Below, piece after piece: positions 1 through 5,553 of a stretch of 9,723 nt of DNA; the first letter of the stretch is position 1, and each line of letters starts with the position of its first letter. A program made the translations under genes and the position numbers. The notes beneath the pieces are model-generated. The model made no database searches and was not told the origin of the DNA. It saw only the letters and a list, made by a program, of their open reading frames with translations. The stretch is from Limnohabitans sp. (lineage in GTDB: Bacteria; Pseudomonadota; Gammaproteobacteria; Burkholderiales; Burkholderiaceae_C), in contig JAHECM010000034.1 in assembly GCA_024641725.1 (NCBI GenBank), positions 1 through 9,723 on the forward strand, given 5' to 3'.

Positions 1-1082
1 ATGCGTCCTTCATTTCATGCCCCATCTCCAACTTGGTGATTGGTGGCAGCAAGACCTTGGCCGACATCACCACGCCCTATGACAACCTGAGCCAGCGGCA
101 CGGCGTGCAGCTGGTGCGCGATCGCGTGTTGCAGATCGATGCCGAAAAACAAAAAGTCAAATTGGCCAGTGGGGCCGAACTGGCCTATGACCGTTTGATC
201 GTCTCGCCCGGTGTGGACTTCATGTGGGAGAGTCTGCCTGGCATGGGCAAGCCTGGCGCCAAAGACAAAGTCATGCACGCTTGGAAGGCGGGCGAGCAGA
301 CGCTCACGCTGCGCAAGCAACTCGAAGCCATGCCCGATGGCGGCGTGTTTGCCATGTCGATTCCTCTGGCCCCCTACCGCTGCCCACCCGGCCCCTACGA
401 GCGCGCTTGCCAGGTGGCCGACTATTTCAGCAAAGCCAAGCCCAAGAGCAAGGTGCTGATTCTGGACGCCAACGACGACGTGACCTCCAAAGGCCCCTTG
501 TTCAAAAAAGCGTGGGCTGAACGCTACAAAGGCATGGTCGAATACCGCCCCAAGCACAACGTCACCGACGTGGATGCGGCAACAAACACGCTCAAATTTG
601 AGTTCAACGACGACCTCAAAGCCTCGGTGCTCAACGTGATCCCAAACATGCGTGCCGGCGACATTGCCGTCAACAACGGTTTGGCCACGGCCAACAAGCG
701 TTGGTGCGAGGTGGACTTTTTGACCTTCGAGTCCAAAGCGGCCAAGAACGTTCACGTTTTGGGCGACGCCATCCAAATCGCCCCGGCCATGCCCAAGTCG
801 GGCCACATGGCCAACCAGCACGGCAAAACCTGCGCGGCGGCGGTGGTGGCCTTGTTGACTGGCCAAGAGGTCAACCCGCTGCCCATCTACAACAACACCT
901 GCTACAGCTTTGTCAGCGCCGAAGACGTGGTCCACGTGGCCAGCGTGCACCGCTACGACGCCGACAAAAAGACCATGTTGGCCGTGCCCGGCTCGGGCGG
1001 CGTGTCGTCTGCGGCCAATGAACTCGAGGGTCGTTACGCTTTGGCATGGGCGCGCAACATTTGGGCCGACACCCTGGCTTGA
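1..1082 (+). CDS. fccB: Flavocytochrome c sulfide dehydrogenase, flavoprotein subunit (5' truncated)
   Basis: FAD subunit of the periplasmic sulfide:cytochrome c oxidoreductase (FccB, called SoxF in sox clusters), which oxidises sulfide to sulfane sulfur or S0 and passes electrons to a cytochrome c subunit. The frame is open to the left edge with its first whole codon at base 3, giving 359 residues. A family member is about 430 residues, so the signal peptide and N-terminal Rossmann FAD motif lie outside the window. Visible family marks are the PISNLVIGG segment near the edge, CPPGPYERAC (first Cys codon at 381), the VLGDA...SGHMANQ FAD-contact segment, and NNTCYSF (Cys codon at 900). The Cys at 381 and 900 are 173 residues apart, close to the redox disulfide pair known for Allochromatium FccB. 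The TTG at base 33 is not the start because homology continues upstream. The symbol soxF would be equally valid. Confidence 0.93.
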   Translation, partial: ASFISCPISNLVIGGSKTLADITTPYDNLSQRHGVQLVRDRVLQIDAEKQKVKLASGAELAYDRLIVSPGVDFMWESLPGMGKPGAKDKVMHAWKAGEQTLTLRKQLEAMPDGGVFAMSIPLAPYRCPPGPYERACQVADYFSKAKPKSKVLILDANDDVTSKGPLFKKAWAERYKGMVEYRPKHNVTDVDAATNTLKFEFNDDLKASVLNVIPNMRAGDIAVNNGLATANKRWCEVDFLTFESKAAKNVHVLGDAIQIAPAMPKSGHMANQHGKTCAAAVVALLTGQEVNPLPIYNNTCYSFVSAEDVVHVASVHRYDADKKTMLAVPGSGGVSSAANELEGRYALAWARNIWADTLA

Positions 1083-1096
1083 TGACCGGATGTTTC

Positions 1097-1132
1097 AAAC
1101 GCCGCGCTCGAAAGATGTGCGGCGTTTTTTTT
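1097..1132 (+). terminator. Rho-independent terminator after fccB
   Basis: A perfect 9-bp stem (AAACGCCGC at 1097-1105 pairing with GCGGCGTTT at 1119-1127) with a 13-nt loop runs into eight T residues (1125-1132). It lies 15 nt after the fccB stop. The T-run ends directly at the GGAAG ribosome binding site of the next gene, whose ATG is at 1144, so it also sits in the leader of that gene. Confidence 0.85.
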
Positions 1133-1143
1133 GGAAGATACCC

Positions 1144-1755
1144 ATGCACTCCTTCAAAAAAATCGCCCAATGGGGCGTGCTCGTCTCGGCCAGCTTGACC
1201 GTGTCTTTGGCTTTCGCACAGGCCGACGAGGCGCGTGCCAAAAAAATCATCTCGGGCGTTTGCTTTGTGTGCCACGGCGCAGAAGGCGAGTCGTCGAGCG
1301 AGGTCTTTCCACGCCTGGCAGGTCAGCACGCCGAGTACATGGCCAAGCAATTGGAAAACTTCAAGTCCGGCAAGCGCAAGAGCACTGCCATGGCCGACAT
1401 GGTGGCCAAGCTCACCCCGGATGAGATGGTCGCGCTGGGCAAGTATTTCGAAAAGCAGACGGTGCCGGTCGAGCCCGCCAAAGACCCCGCCTTGGCGGCT
1501 GTGGGTCAATACATTTACCAGCACGGCAACAAGTTCAGCGGTTTGGCCGCGTGCGCCAGCTGCCACGGCCCACAGGCCCAAGGCACAGCGGCATTGCCGC
1601 GTTTGGCCGGACAGTACGCCGACTACATCGAGACCCAGCTCAAGCAGTTTGGGCAACGCGAGCGCACCAACGACAACGCCGTGATGCACGCCATTGTGAG
1701 CAAGATGACGCCCCTGGAAATGGCGGCAGTGGCGCAATACCTCAGCGGCCAGTGA
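1144..1755 (+). CDS. Diheme cytochrome c4-type protein, probable sulfide dehydrogenase cytochrome subunit
   Basis: A 203-residue periplasmic diheme cytochrome c. It has a Sec signal peptide (hydrophobic to about residue 24, likely cut after AFA) and two class I domains: heme 1 CFVCH at 40-44 with probable axial Met83, and heme 2 CASCH at 137-141 with probable axial Met181. The repeated PRLAGQ(H/Y)A segment after each heme and the two similar halves are typical of the cytochrome c4 family. Its position next to fccB and its mature size, about that of known FccA, point to an FccA/SoxE role accepting electrons from the flavoprotein. A general c4 electron carrier is the alternative. The ATG at 1144 is chosen because GGAAG (1133-1137) precedes it and a signal peptide follows; the longer open frame upstream only reads back through fccB. 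The order flavoprotein-then-cytochrome is the reverse of the classical fccA-fccB order. Confidence 0.9.
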   Translation: MHSFKKIAQWGVLVSASLTVSLAFAQADEARAKKIISGVCFVCHGAEGESSSEVFPRLAGQHAEYMAKQLENFKSGKRKSTAMADMVAKLTPDEMVALGKYFEKQTVPVEPAKDPALAAVGQYIYQHGNKFSGLAACASCHGPQAQGTAALPRLAGQYADYIETQLKQFGQRERTNDNAVMHAIVSKMTPLEMAAVAQYLSGQ

Positions 1756-1761
1756 GCGCAT

Positions 1762-1787
1762 GGCATGGCCCGCTTGGGGGCCATGCC
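1762..1787. terminator. Hairpin between convergent genes (possible bidirectional terminator)
   Basis: A perfect 10-bp stem (GGCATGGCCC at 1762-1771, GGGCCATGCC at 1778-1787) with a 6-nt loop lies in the 47-nt gap between the cytochrome c4 stop and the convergent rhodanese stop. There is no T-run on either side, so intrinsic termination is uncertain. It could serve as an mRNA 3' end stabiliser. Confidence 0.45.
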
Positions 1788-1802
1788 TGTCAAACCTTCG
1801 CT

Positions 1803-2183
1803 TCAGTCAAACGAGGGCGTTTGGGGCTGGGCCACCGGCAGGCCCGCCGCCAGCCAAGCGTCATAGCCCCCAGCGATGGATTGCACGTTGAGGTAACCCA
1901 TGGCTTGCAACGATTGCGCGCTCAGAGCAGCGCGGCCACTGGTTTTGCAGTACAGCACGATGCGCAAGTCCCGCGCCTGGTAGGCCGGGTTGCTGGCCAG
2001 CTTGAACTCCAACATGCCGCGTGACATGTGGATGGCGCCTTGCAAATGCCCTTGCTGGTACTCGTCGGCTTCGCGCACGTCGATCAGCACATCGGCTTCG
2101 GCCAAGGCACTGGCGGCCTGCGCCACGCTGATTTCATGCACAGCGGCTTTGGCTGCGGTGACGAGGTCGTGGGGTGTTTTCAT
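1803..2183 (-). CDS. Single-domain rhodanese (sulfurtransferase), cytoplasmic
   Basis: A 126-residue rhodanese-fold protein with no signal peptide or membrane segment, so probably cytoplasmic. Rhodaneses carry sulfane sulfur as a cysteine persulfide and pass it to thiols. Visible marks are the LIDVREADEYQQGHLQGAIHM block (about 33-53), the active-site loop CKTSGR with catalytic Cys79, and the C-terminal GGYDAWLAAGLP block (105-116). The six-residue loop is the sulfur-handling rhodanese type, not the longer phosphatase loop of Cdc25. The start is supported by GGAG on the minus strand (2188-2191). It lies 30 nt downstream of the YeeE permease gene on the same strand and probably shares its transcript. 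This suggests it receives sulfur from imported thiosulfate, which is an inference. Exact substrate unknown. Confidence 0.92.
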   Translation of the reverse strand: MKTPHDLVTAAKAAVHEISVAQAASALAEADVLIDVREADEYQQGHLQGAIHMSRGMLEFKLASNPAYQARDLRIVLYCKTSGRAALSAQSLQAMGYLNVQSIAGGYDAWLAAGLPVAQPQTPSFD

Positions 2184-2213
2184 GGGAACTCCAACAGGTT
2201 AAAAAACTCAAAT

Positions 2214-3311
2214 TCAAGGGGCCACCAAGCCGTTGCCCACTTGGTGTGGCGACGCTGCGGCCGGTGCTGGGTCGAGCCAACGGTCGGTCAGGCCAGCGCC
2301 CAGCCACATGCCCACCAGGCTCAGCCAAGCGGTCAGGGCAAAGATGGCGCCGCCGGTCACGCCAGCGCCCACAGCGCAGCCGCCAGCCAGCATAGAGCCA
2401 AAGCCCATGAGCACCGCGCCCGCAATGTAGCGGCGCATGCTGTAGCCGTCGCCAAAGCCTTCGAGCTTCCAGTCGCGGCCCAGCCAAGCCCCGATGAAAG
2501 AGCCCAAAAACACGCCGGGCATGAGCCCAAACTCGAAGCCGATGGCGGGCGAGGGCCGCTGCAACACACGCATCAGCCACTCGGCAGAGGGGCCGCTGAA
2601 GGTCAGGCCCTGAATTTGTACCGGATCAAAGCTCTCGCGCGCCACCCATTGGCTGAAGCCCCAAGCGGCGGCCACCATCAAGCCAGTGCCAATGCCGCCC
2701 ACCCACATCCAAAAACTGCGTTGTGGGCTGCGCCAGATGAAGTACAGCGCTGCCGCCAGCCATGCGCCGCCCATGGCCAAACCGGCCCCGTGCCCCAGAC
2801 CCAAAATGGCCAGCAGATCGCGGGCGCTGCCGCCCTCCACGGTCCACCAGCTGCTCAAAGTCGTGCGCAGCGGCGACAAAGCGCCAGACAAGGCCGACTG
2901 CGCGGTCACCGCAAAAATCAAACCCGAAAGCAAAGCACGCAAATTGCCATTGGCCGACAGCACCAACAAGCGGCTGGCGCAGCCGCGTGTCATGACCATG
3001 CCCATGCCAAACAGCAGACCCCCCAGCACGGCGCCCGACACGCTGCCGGTGGTGGCGATTTGCCGTGCGCCTTGGGTGTCGAGTGCGCCCACCAACACCA
3101 GCGCTTGAACGCCGATGACCGCCGAGGCAAAGGCCAGCAGCCAAACGGAGAGCTTCTCGCCGAAGCGCTGGTGCCAAAACTCGATCACCGCTGCGCGCAA
3201 GCAAAAACGCGAGCGTTGCGCCAAAAAGCCAAAGCCCAGGCCGATCATGGCCCCGCCGGCGGCCAGCACCTGTCGGTCGCCATACAGCTCAATCCAGTGC
3301 GCCATTGCCAT
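2214..3311 (-). CDS. YeeE/YedE (TsuA-type) thiosulfate/sulfur permease
   Basis: A 365-residue polytopic inner-membrane protein of the YeeE/YedE (sulfur transport) family, whose studied members import thiosulfate through a relay of conserved cysteines. Hydrophobic segments run through the whole length. The three key family cysteines appear in order: SRFC (Cys37), RGCAS (Cys111) and GGCAVGAG (Cys312). Their spacing is close to that described for bacterial TsuA. The length is normal for the fused two-repeat form. The ATG at 3311 has a good AGGAG about 5 nt upstream on the minus strand; an ATG two codons later is less well spaced. The usual partner is a small TusA-like protein (YeeD/TsuB), but here the next gene is a rhodanese. 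The promoter must lie in the 107-nt gap shared with the divergent thioredoxin-like gene. The exact ion is not proven by sequence. Confidence 0.9.
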   Translation of the reverse strand: MAMAHWIELYGDRQVLAAGGAMIGLGFGFLAQRSRFCLRAAVIEFWHQRFGEKLSVWLLAFASAVIGVQALVLVGALDTQGARQIATTGSVSGAVLGGLLFGMGMVMTRGCASRLLVLSANGNLRALLSGLIFAVTAQSALSGALSPLRTTLSSWWTVEGGSARDLLAILGLGHGAGLAMGGAWLAAALYFIWRSPQRSFWMWVGGIGTGLMVAAAWGFSQWVARESFDPVQIQGLTFSGPSAEWLMRVLQRPSPAIGFEFGLMPGVFLGSFIGAWLGRDWKLEGFGDGYSMRRYIAGAVLMGFGSMLAGGCAVGAGVTGGAIFALTAWLSLVGMWLGAGLTDRWLDPAPAAASPHQVGNGLVAP

Positions 3312-3333
3312 CGCTTCTCCTGTTCAGTGTTTG

Positions 3334-3363
3334 CCCATACCCATACCCACATCTATACCCATG
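3334..3363. repeat. Degenerate 6-bp tandem repeat in divergent promoter region
   Basis: Five successive hexamers, CCCATA, CCCATA, CCCACA, TCTATA and CCCATG, fill 3334-3363 in the gap between the permease and thioredoxin-like genes. On the minus strand, TATAGA (3357-3352) could act as a -10 box for the permease. No good -35 was found for it. Confidence 0.6.
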
Positions 3364-3388
3364 GGGTTATCCTTGGCCCGAAAATCGC

Positions 3389-3416
3389 GAATAATTCAGT
3401 GAATTCTTATATTTAA
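3389..3416 (+). promoter_or_regulatory. AT-rich two-block element, copy 1, with embedded palindrome
   Basis: This AT-rich island lies directly upstream of the thioredoxin-like gene. It contains the perfect palindrome AATTCAGTGAATT (3393-3405) followed by CTTATATT (3406-3413). TATATT (3408-3413) fits a -10 box, which would put the start of transcription at about the ATG (3419). The 28-bp span aligns without gaps to spans before soxC, the lipoprotein rhodanese and the DUF302 gene (19 of 28 identical to the soxC copy). It may be a repressor operator overlapping the promoter. That is an inference. Confidence 0.45.
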
Positions 3417-3418
3417 CC

Positions 3419-3916
3419 ATGACACAGCCGAATCTCTCAGACCTGACGCGGCGGCATTGGCTCTTGAGCAGCGCCGCTGCGTGGGCCTGGCCCGGGCTGG
3501 GCCAGGCTCAGGCTCAAACGCCGGCGGCCACCTTGCCCATGGCGCGGTCTTTGCCCGACGAGTTGGCGGCCGCACTCAGCCAAGGCCAGCCACTGACCGT
3601 GATGGCCAGCTTGGAGGGCTGTGTGTTTTGCAAAATAGTCCGGCGCAGCCACTTGGCACCCATGCACAGACAAGGCCAGCCCGTGGTGCAGGTGGACTTG
3701 CGCAACCCGCAAACCGTGCGCGACTTTGCGGGCCTCATGACCACCCATGACGAACTGACGCGCCGCTGGCGCATCGGCATCACGCCCACCGTGCTGTTTT
3801 TTGGGCCACACGGCAAAGAAGTGGCCGAGCGCATGGAAGGCGCGTACCAGCCTGATTTTTATGGCCCGTATCTGGACGACAGATTGGCCCTGGCGCGCAC
3901 CCGATTGAACGGCTGA
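3419..3916 (+). CDS. SoxS-like periplasmic thioredoxin-fold protein
   Basis: A 165-residue exported thioredoxin-fold protein. The N-terminus has TRRHWLL (10-16) followed by a short hydrophobic stretch and an AQA-type cleavage site near 32, which reads as a possible twin-arginine signal. The redox motif is CVFC (Cys68, Cys71), and the cis-proline is in GITPT (Pro123). The C-terminal RMEGAYQPDFYGPYL block resembles the EGYxxxDFFW region of SoxS. SoxS proteins keep the SoxY carrier cysteine active by thiol-disulfide exchange; a general periplasmic thiol oxidoreductase is the alternative. No Shine-Dalgarno sequence is visible before the ATG, an in-frame stop sits at 3392, and no other start is suitable, so it may be translated from a leaderless or nearly leaderless mRNA. 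It is transcribed alone, between a divergent permease gene and a convergent methyltransferase gene whose stop is 21 nt away. Confidence 0.78.
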   Translation: MTQPNLSDLTRRHWLLSSAAAWAWPGLGQAQAQTPAATLPMARSLPDELAAALSQGQPLTVMASLEGCVFCKIVRRSHLAPMHRQGQPVVQVDLRNPQTVRDFAGLMTTHDELTRRWRIGITPTVLFFGPHGKEVAERMEGAYQPDFYGPYLDDRLALARTRLNG

Positions 3917-3937
3917 GCCCTTTGCTGCGTCAACGCT

Positions 3938-4555
3938 TCAGCGTTTGCGTGCGGTCAGCCCAATCAAGCCAGAGCGCCCGCTGTGCGCCGTGCCTTCGCT
4001 GAGCACGGCCTCGTAGGTGCGCAAGTCCAGCAGGTCGTAGGCCGCAAAGGCACGCGTCAGCAAAGCTTCGTCGTAGAGGTGTTCGCGTTTACCGGGGCCA
4101 CCGGTGTTGAACGACAACTGCTGCAGGCTGTAGCCCTGAATCACCAAGGTGCCCCCGGGTTTGAGGCTGGCGTCCATGCGCTGAAACAGCGCCTCGCGTT
4201 CAGCGGGAGGGGCGAACTGGACAAAAATCCCCACCACGTTGTCGTAGGGGGCCTGCGCCCAGTCAAAGCTGTGCCAGTCGCTGCACACCCATTGGGCACG
4301 CACCCCCTTGCGGGCCGCCAGTTGCTGGGCTTTTTGAATGGCCACCGCAGATAAGTCAAAGCCCGTCACCTTCAGGCCCTGCTGCGCCAGCCAGACCCCA
4401 TTGCGCCCTTCGCCGTCGGCCACGGCCAAAGCCGAGCCCGGCTTCAAATGCTGGGCTTGCGATTGCAAATAGGCGTTGGGCTCCTCGCCAAAAATGTAGG
4501 CGGCTTGGTCAAAACGTTGGTTCCACATTTGAAGTGGTGGGGGCGGCTGGTTCAT
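3938..4555 (-). CDS. Class I SAM-dependent methyltransferase, TehB-like
   Basis: A 205-residue soluble protein with the class I methyltransferase fold. Visible marks are the entry segment MWNQRFDQAAYIFGEEPNAYL (10-30), motif I VADGEGRNGVWLA (45-57), an acidic residue in VTGFDLS (63-69) for the ribose hydroxyls, WVCSDW (89-94) near the adenine site, and KPGGTLVIQGY (132-142). The closest family seems to be the TehB-like group of small methyltransferases found in many proteobacteria. The substrate cannot be read from the sequence. The ATG at 4555 is chosen because GAGGA lies about 9 nt upstream on the minus strand and the family homology starts ten residues later; the frame extends to 4606 but the extra residues are Pro-rich and lack a good ribosome site. 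It is divergent from the lipoprotein rhodanese, so it may respond to the same signals. No thiol or sulfide methyltransferase role is proven. Confidence 0.85.
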   Translation of the reverse strand: MNQPPPPLQMWNQRFDQAAYIFGEEPNAYLQSQAQHLKPGSALAVADGEGRNGVWLAQQGLKVTGFDLSAVAIQKAQQLAARKGVRAQWVCSDWHSFDWAQAPYDNVVGIFVQFAPPAEREALFQRMDASLKPGGTLVIQGYSLQQLSFNTGGPGKREHLYDEALLTRAFAAYDLLDLRTYEAVLSEGTAHSGRSGLIGLTARKR

Positions 4556-4588
4556 GAAAAACAGTCCTCTTTTTGGTGGGGTGGGATG

Positions 4589-4616
4589 GGTTATATTGTT
4601 GCTCACTTATTTAAAG
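4589..4616 (+). promoter_or_regulatory. AT-rich two-block element, copy 2
   Basis: TTATATT (4591-4597) and CTTATTTAAA (4606-4615) are separated by GTTGCTCA in the gap between the methyltransferase and the lipoprotein rhodanese. The part GTTGCTCACTTATTT closely matches GTTACTCGCTTATAT before the DUF302 gene (5939-5953), 12 of 15 identical. A G-rich tract (4575-4590) adjoins it. It could be a promoter or operator for either divergent gene. Confidence 0.4.
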
Positions 4617-4627
4617 AAAAGCCCCCC

Positions 4628-5026
4628 ATGAAATCCATCTTCTTGTCCTTCGTTTTAGGGCTTGTGTTGGCCGCAGCGGCCTTGGGTGGGTGCAGCTCTG
4701 GGGCCGATTTGCCGCAAATGACCCTGGAGCAAGCCCGCGCCGACCATGATGCGGCGCGGGTGACGCTGATCGATGTACGCGAGTCCGATGAACATGCCCG
4801 AGGTGTGGCCGCCGGCGCAGTGTTGTTGCCGTTGAGCCAGTTGTCGCGCCGCATGGCGGAGATCCCCAAAAACCCAGAAAAACCGGTTTACTTGGTCTGC
4901 AACACTCAAAACCGCTCGCAGGCCGCGCTCAAGGTGCTCAAAGAGCAAGGCTACCAAAACATCTACTACGTGCGCGGCGGGATGAGCGAATGGGCGACGC
5001 GCGGCTGGCCTATGGTCAAACCATGA
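4628..5026 (+). CDS. Lipoprotein rhodanese (periplasm-facing sulfurtransferase)
   Basis: A 132-residue rhodanese-domain protein exported as a lipoprotein. The signal peptide covers residues 1-21 and ends in the lipobox LGGC (Cys22), followed by SSG; no Asp sits at the +2 position, so Lol sorting to the outer membrane is possible. The rhodanese domain starts near residue 30. It shows TLIDVRESDEHARG (46-59), the catalytic loop CNTQNR (Cys91) and the closing block VRGGMSEWATRGWP (115-128). It would hold sulfane sulfur as a persulfide on the periplasmic side, next to the Sox and Fcc chemistry. The ATG at 4628 is preferred because the signal peptide starts there, although the ribosome site (AAAGAAAAG) is weak; the open frame reaches 4448 but would read through the methyltransferase start. 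Two small cytochrome c genes follow on the same strand. It shares little beyond the fold with the cytoplasmic rhodanese in this window. Confidence 0.9.
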   Translation: MKSIFLSFVLGLVLAAAALGGCSSGADLPQMTLEQARADHDAARVTLIDVRESDEHARGVAAGAVLLPLSQLSRRMAEIPKNPEKPVYLVCNTQNRSQAALKVLKEQGYQNIYYVRGGMSEWATRGWPMVKP

Positions 5027-5114
5027 GCCCTCGGTCATCCGTGAAACCCCTGATGCCAAAAGCCAAAATGAACGCCAACCGTGAGCTGATTTCGATTAAA
5101 TTAGCCGTTGGTGA

Positions 5115-5130
5115 TATTTAAATTATTTAA
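5115..5130 (+). promoter_or_regulatory. AT-rich promoter region with TATTTAA direct repeats
   Basis: TATTTAA occurs twice (5115-5121 and 5124-5130), nine bases apart, just before the GGAG ribosome site of the cytochrome c551 gene. The same TATTTAA is in copy 2 of the AT-rich element (4608-4614). The surrounding 114-nt gap has no clear terminator. A promoter for the cytochrome is likely here, but no convincing -35 box was found. Confidence 0.35.
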
Positions 5131-5140
5131 TGGAGCTCTC

Positions 5141-5449
5141 ATGAAACGACTCAATCTGCTGGCGCTGCTGGCGGCCACATTGGCCACCCCCGCATTTGCC
5201 AACCTCGACATGGCCAAGAAAAACGCTTGCATGGCTTGCCATGGGGTGGACAAAAAAGTGGTTGGCCCAGCCTACCAAGACGTCGCCAAAAAATACGCAG
5301 GCAAAGCGGACGCCGAAGCCACTTTGGCCAAGAACATCAAAGCCGGTGGTTCTGGCAAGTGGGGCCCCGTGCCCATGCCAGCCCAAGCCGCCCTGAGCGA
5401 TGCGGATGCGCACACCCTGGCCAAATGGATCTTGGGTGGCGCCAAGTGA
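5141..5449 (+). CDS. Small monoheme cytochrome c (c551/c552-like)
   Basis: A 102-residue periplasmic class I cytochrome c. The signal peptide is residues 1-20 (cut after AFA), leaving about 82 residues, the usual size of cytochrome c551 (c8 type). The heme site is CMACH (30-34), VGPAY (41-45) is the typical stretch after the heme, and Met79 in PVPMPAQ is the sixth iron ligand. It probably carries electrons from sulfur-oxidising enzymes in the neighbourhood (FccAB, SoxCD, SoxAX) to a terminal oxidase. The ATG at 5141 is chosen because GGAG (5132-5135) is 5 nt upstream and a proper signal peptide follows; an earlier in-frame start at 5108 would add a stretch encoded by the AT-rich promoter region. 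A very strong terminator stands after it. Confidence 0.92.
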   Translation: MKRLNLLALLAATLATPAFANLDMAKKNACMACHGVDKKVVGPAYQDVAKKYAGKADAEATLAKNIKAGGSGKWGPVPMPAQAALSDADAHTLAKWILGGAK

Positions 5450-5505
5450 TGGTTTGCACGGCGCGCACTGCCGACTGAATGCCCGACTGGTACTCGTGGC
5501 TGTTT

Positions 5506-5539
5506 GAGCCGCCCCCCAACAGGGGGGCGGCTCTTTTTT
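5506..5539 (+). terminator. Strong rho-independent terminator
   Basis: A perfect 12-bp GC-rich stem (GAGCCGCCCCCC at 5506-5517, GGGGGGCGGCTC at 5522-5533) with an AACA loop is followed by six T residues (5534-5539). It ends the cytochrome c551 unit 57 nt after its stop. The AAGGA ribosome site of the next cytochrome gene begins right after the T-run, and its ATG is only 14 nt away. Confidence 0.93.
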
Positions 5540-5553
5540 AAGGAACTCCTGAG

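Noticed and set aside
33..35. TTG as the start codon of the sulfide dehydrogenase flavoprotein
   Set aside because: The frame and family homology continue to the left edge, so the gene is truncated, not started here.
15..950. A minus-strand open frame of 311 codons opposite fccB
   Set aside because: Shadow of the well-supported fccB frame, with no ribosome site or recognisable domain.
2028..3416. A long plus-strand open frame (462 codons) opposite the rhodanese and permease
   Set aside because: It is Gln, His and Ala-rich without any domain and lies opposite two clear gene families; a GC-rich codon shadow.
3932..3945. Short inverted repeat at the convergent ends of the thioredoxin-like and methyltransferase genes
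   Set aside because: Stem of six bases with a 2-nt loop and no T-run; too tight for a terminator.
4575..4590. G-rich tract that could form a G-quadruplex
   Set aside because: The first G-run is only two bases, so a three-layer quadruplex is not possible from this tract alone.
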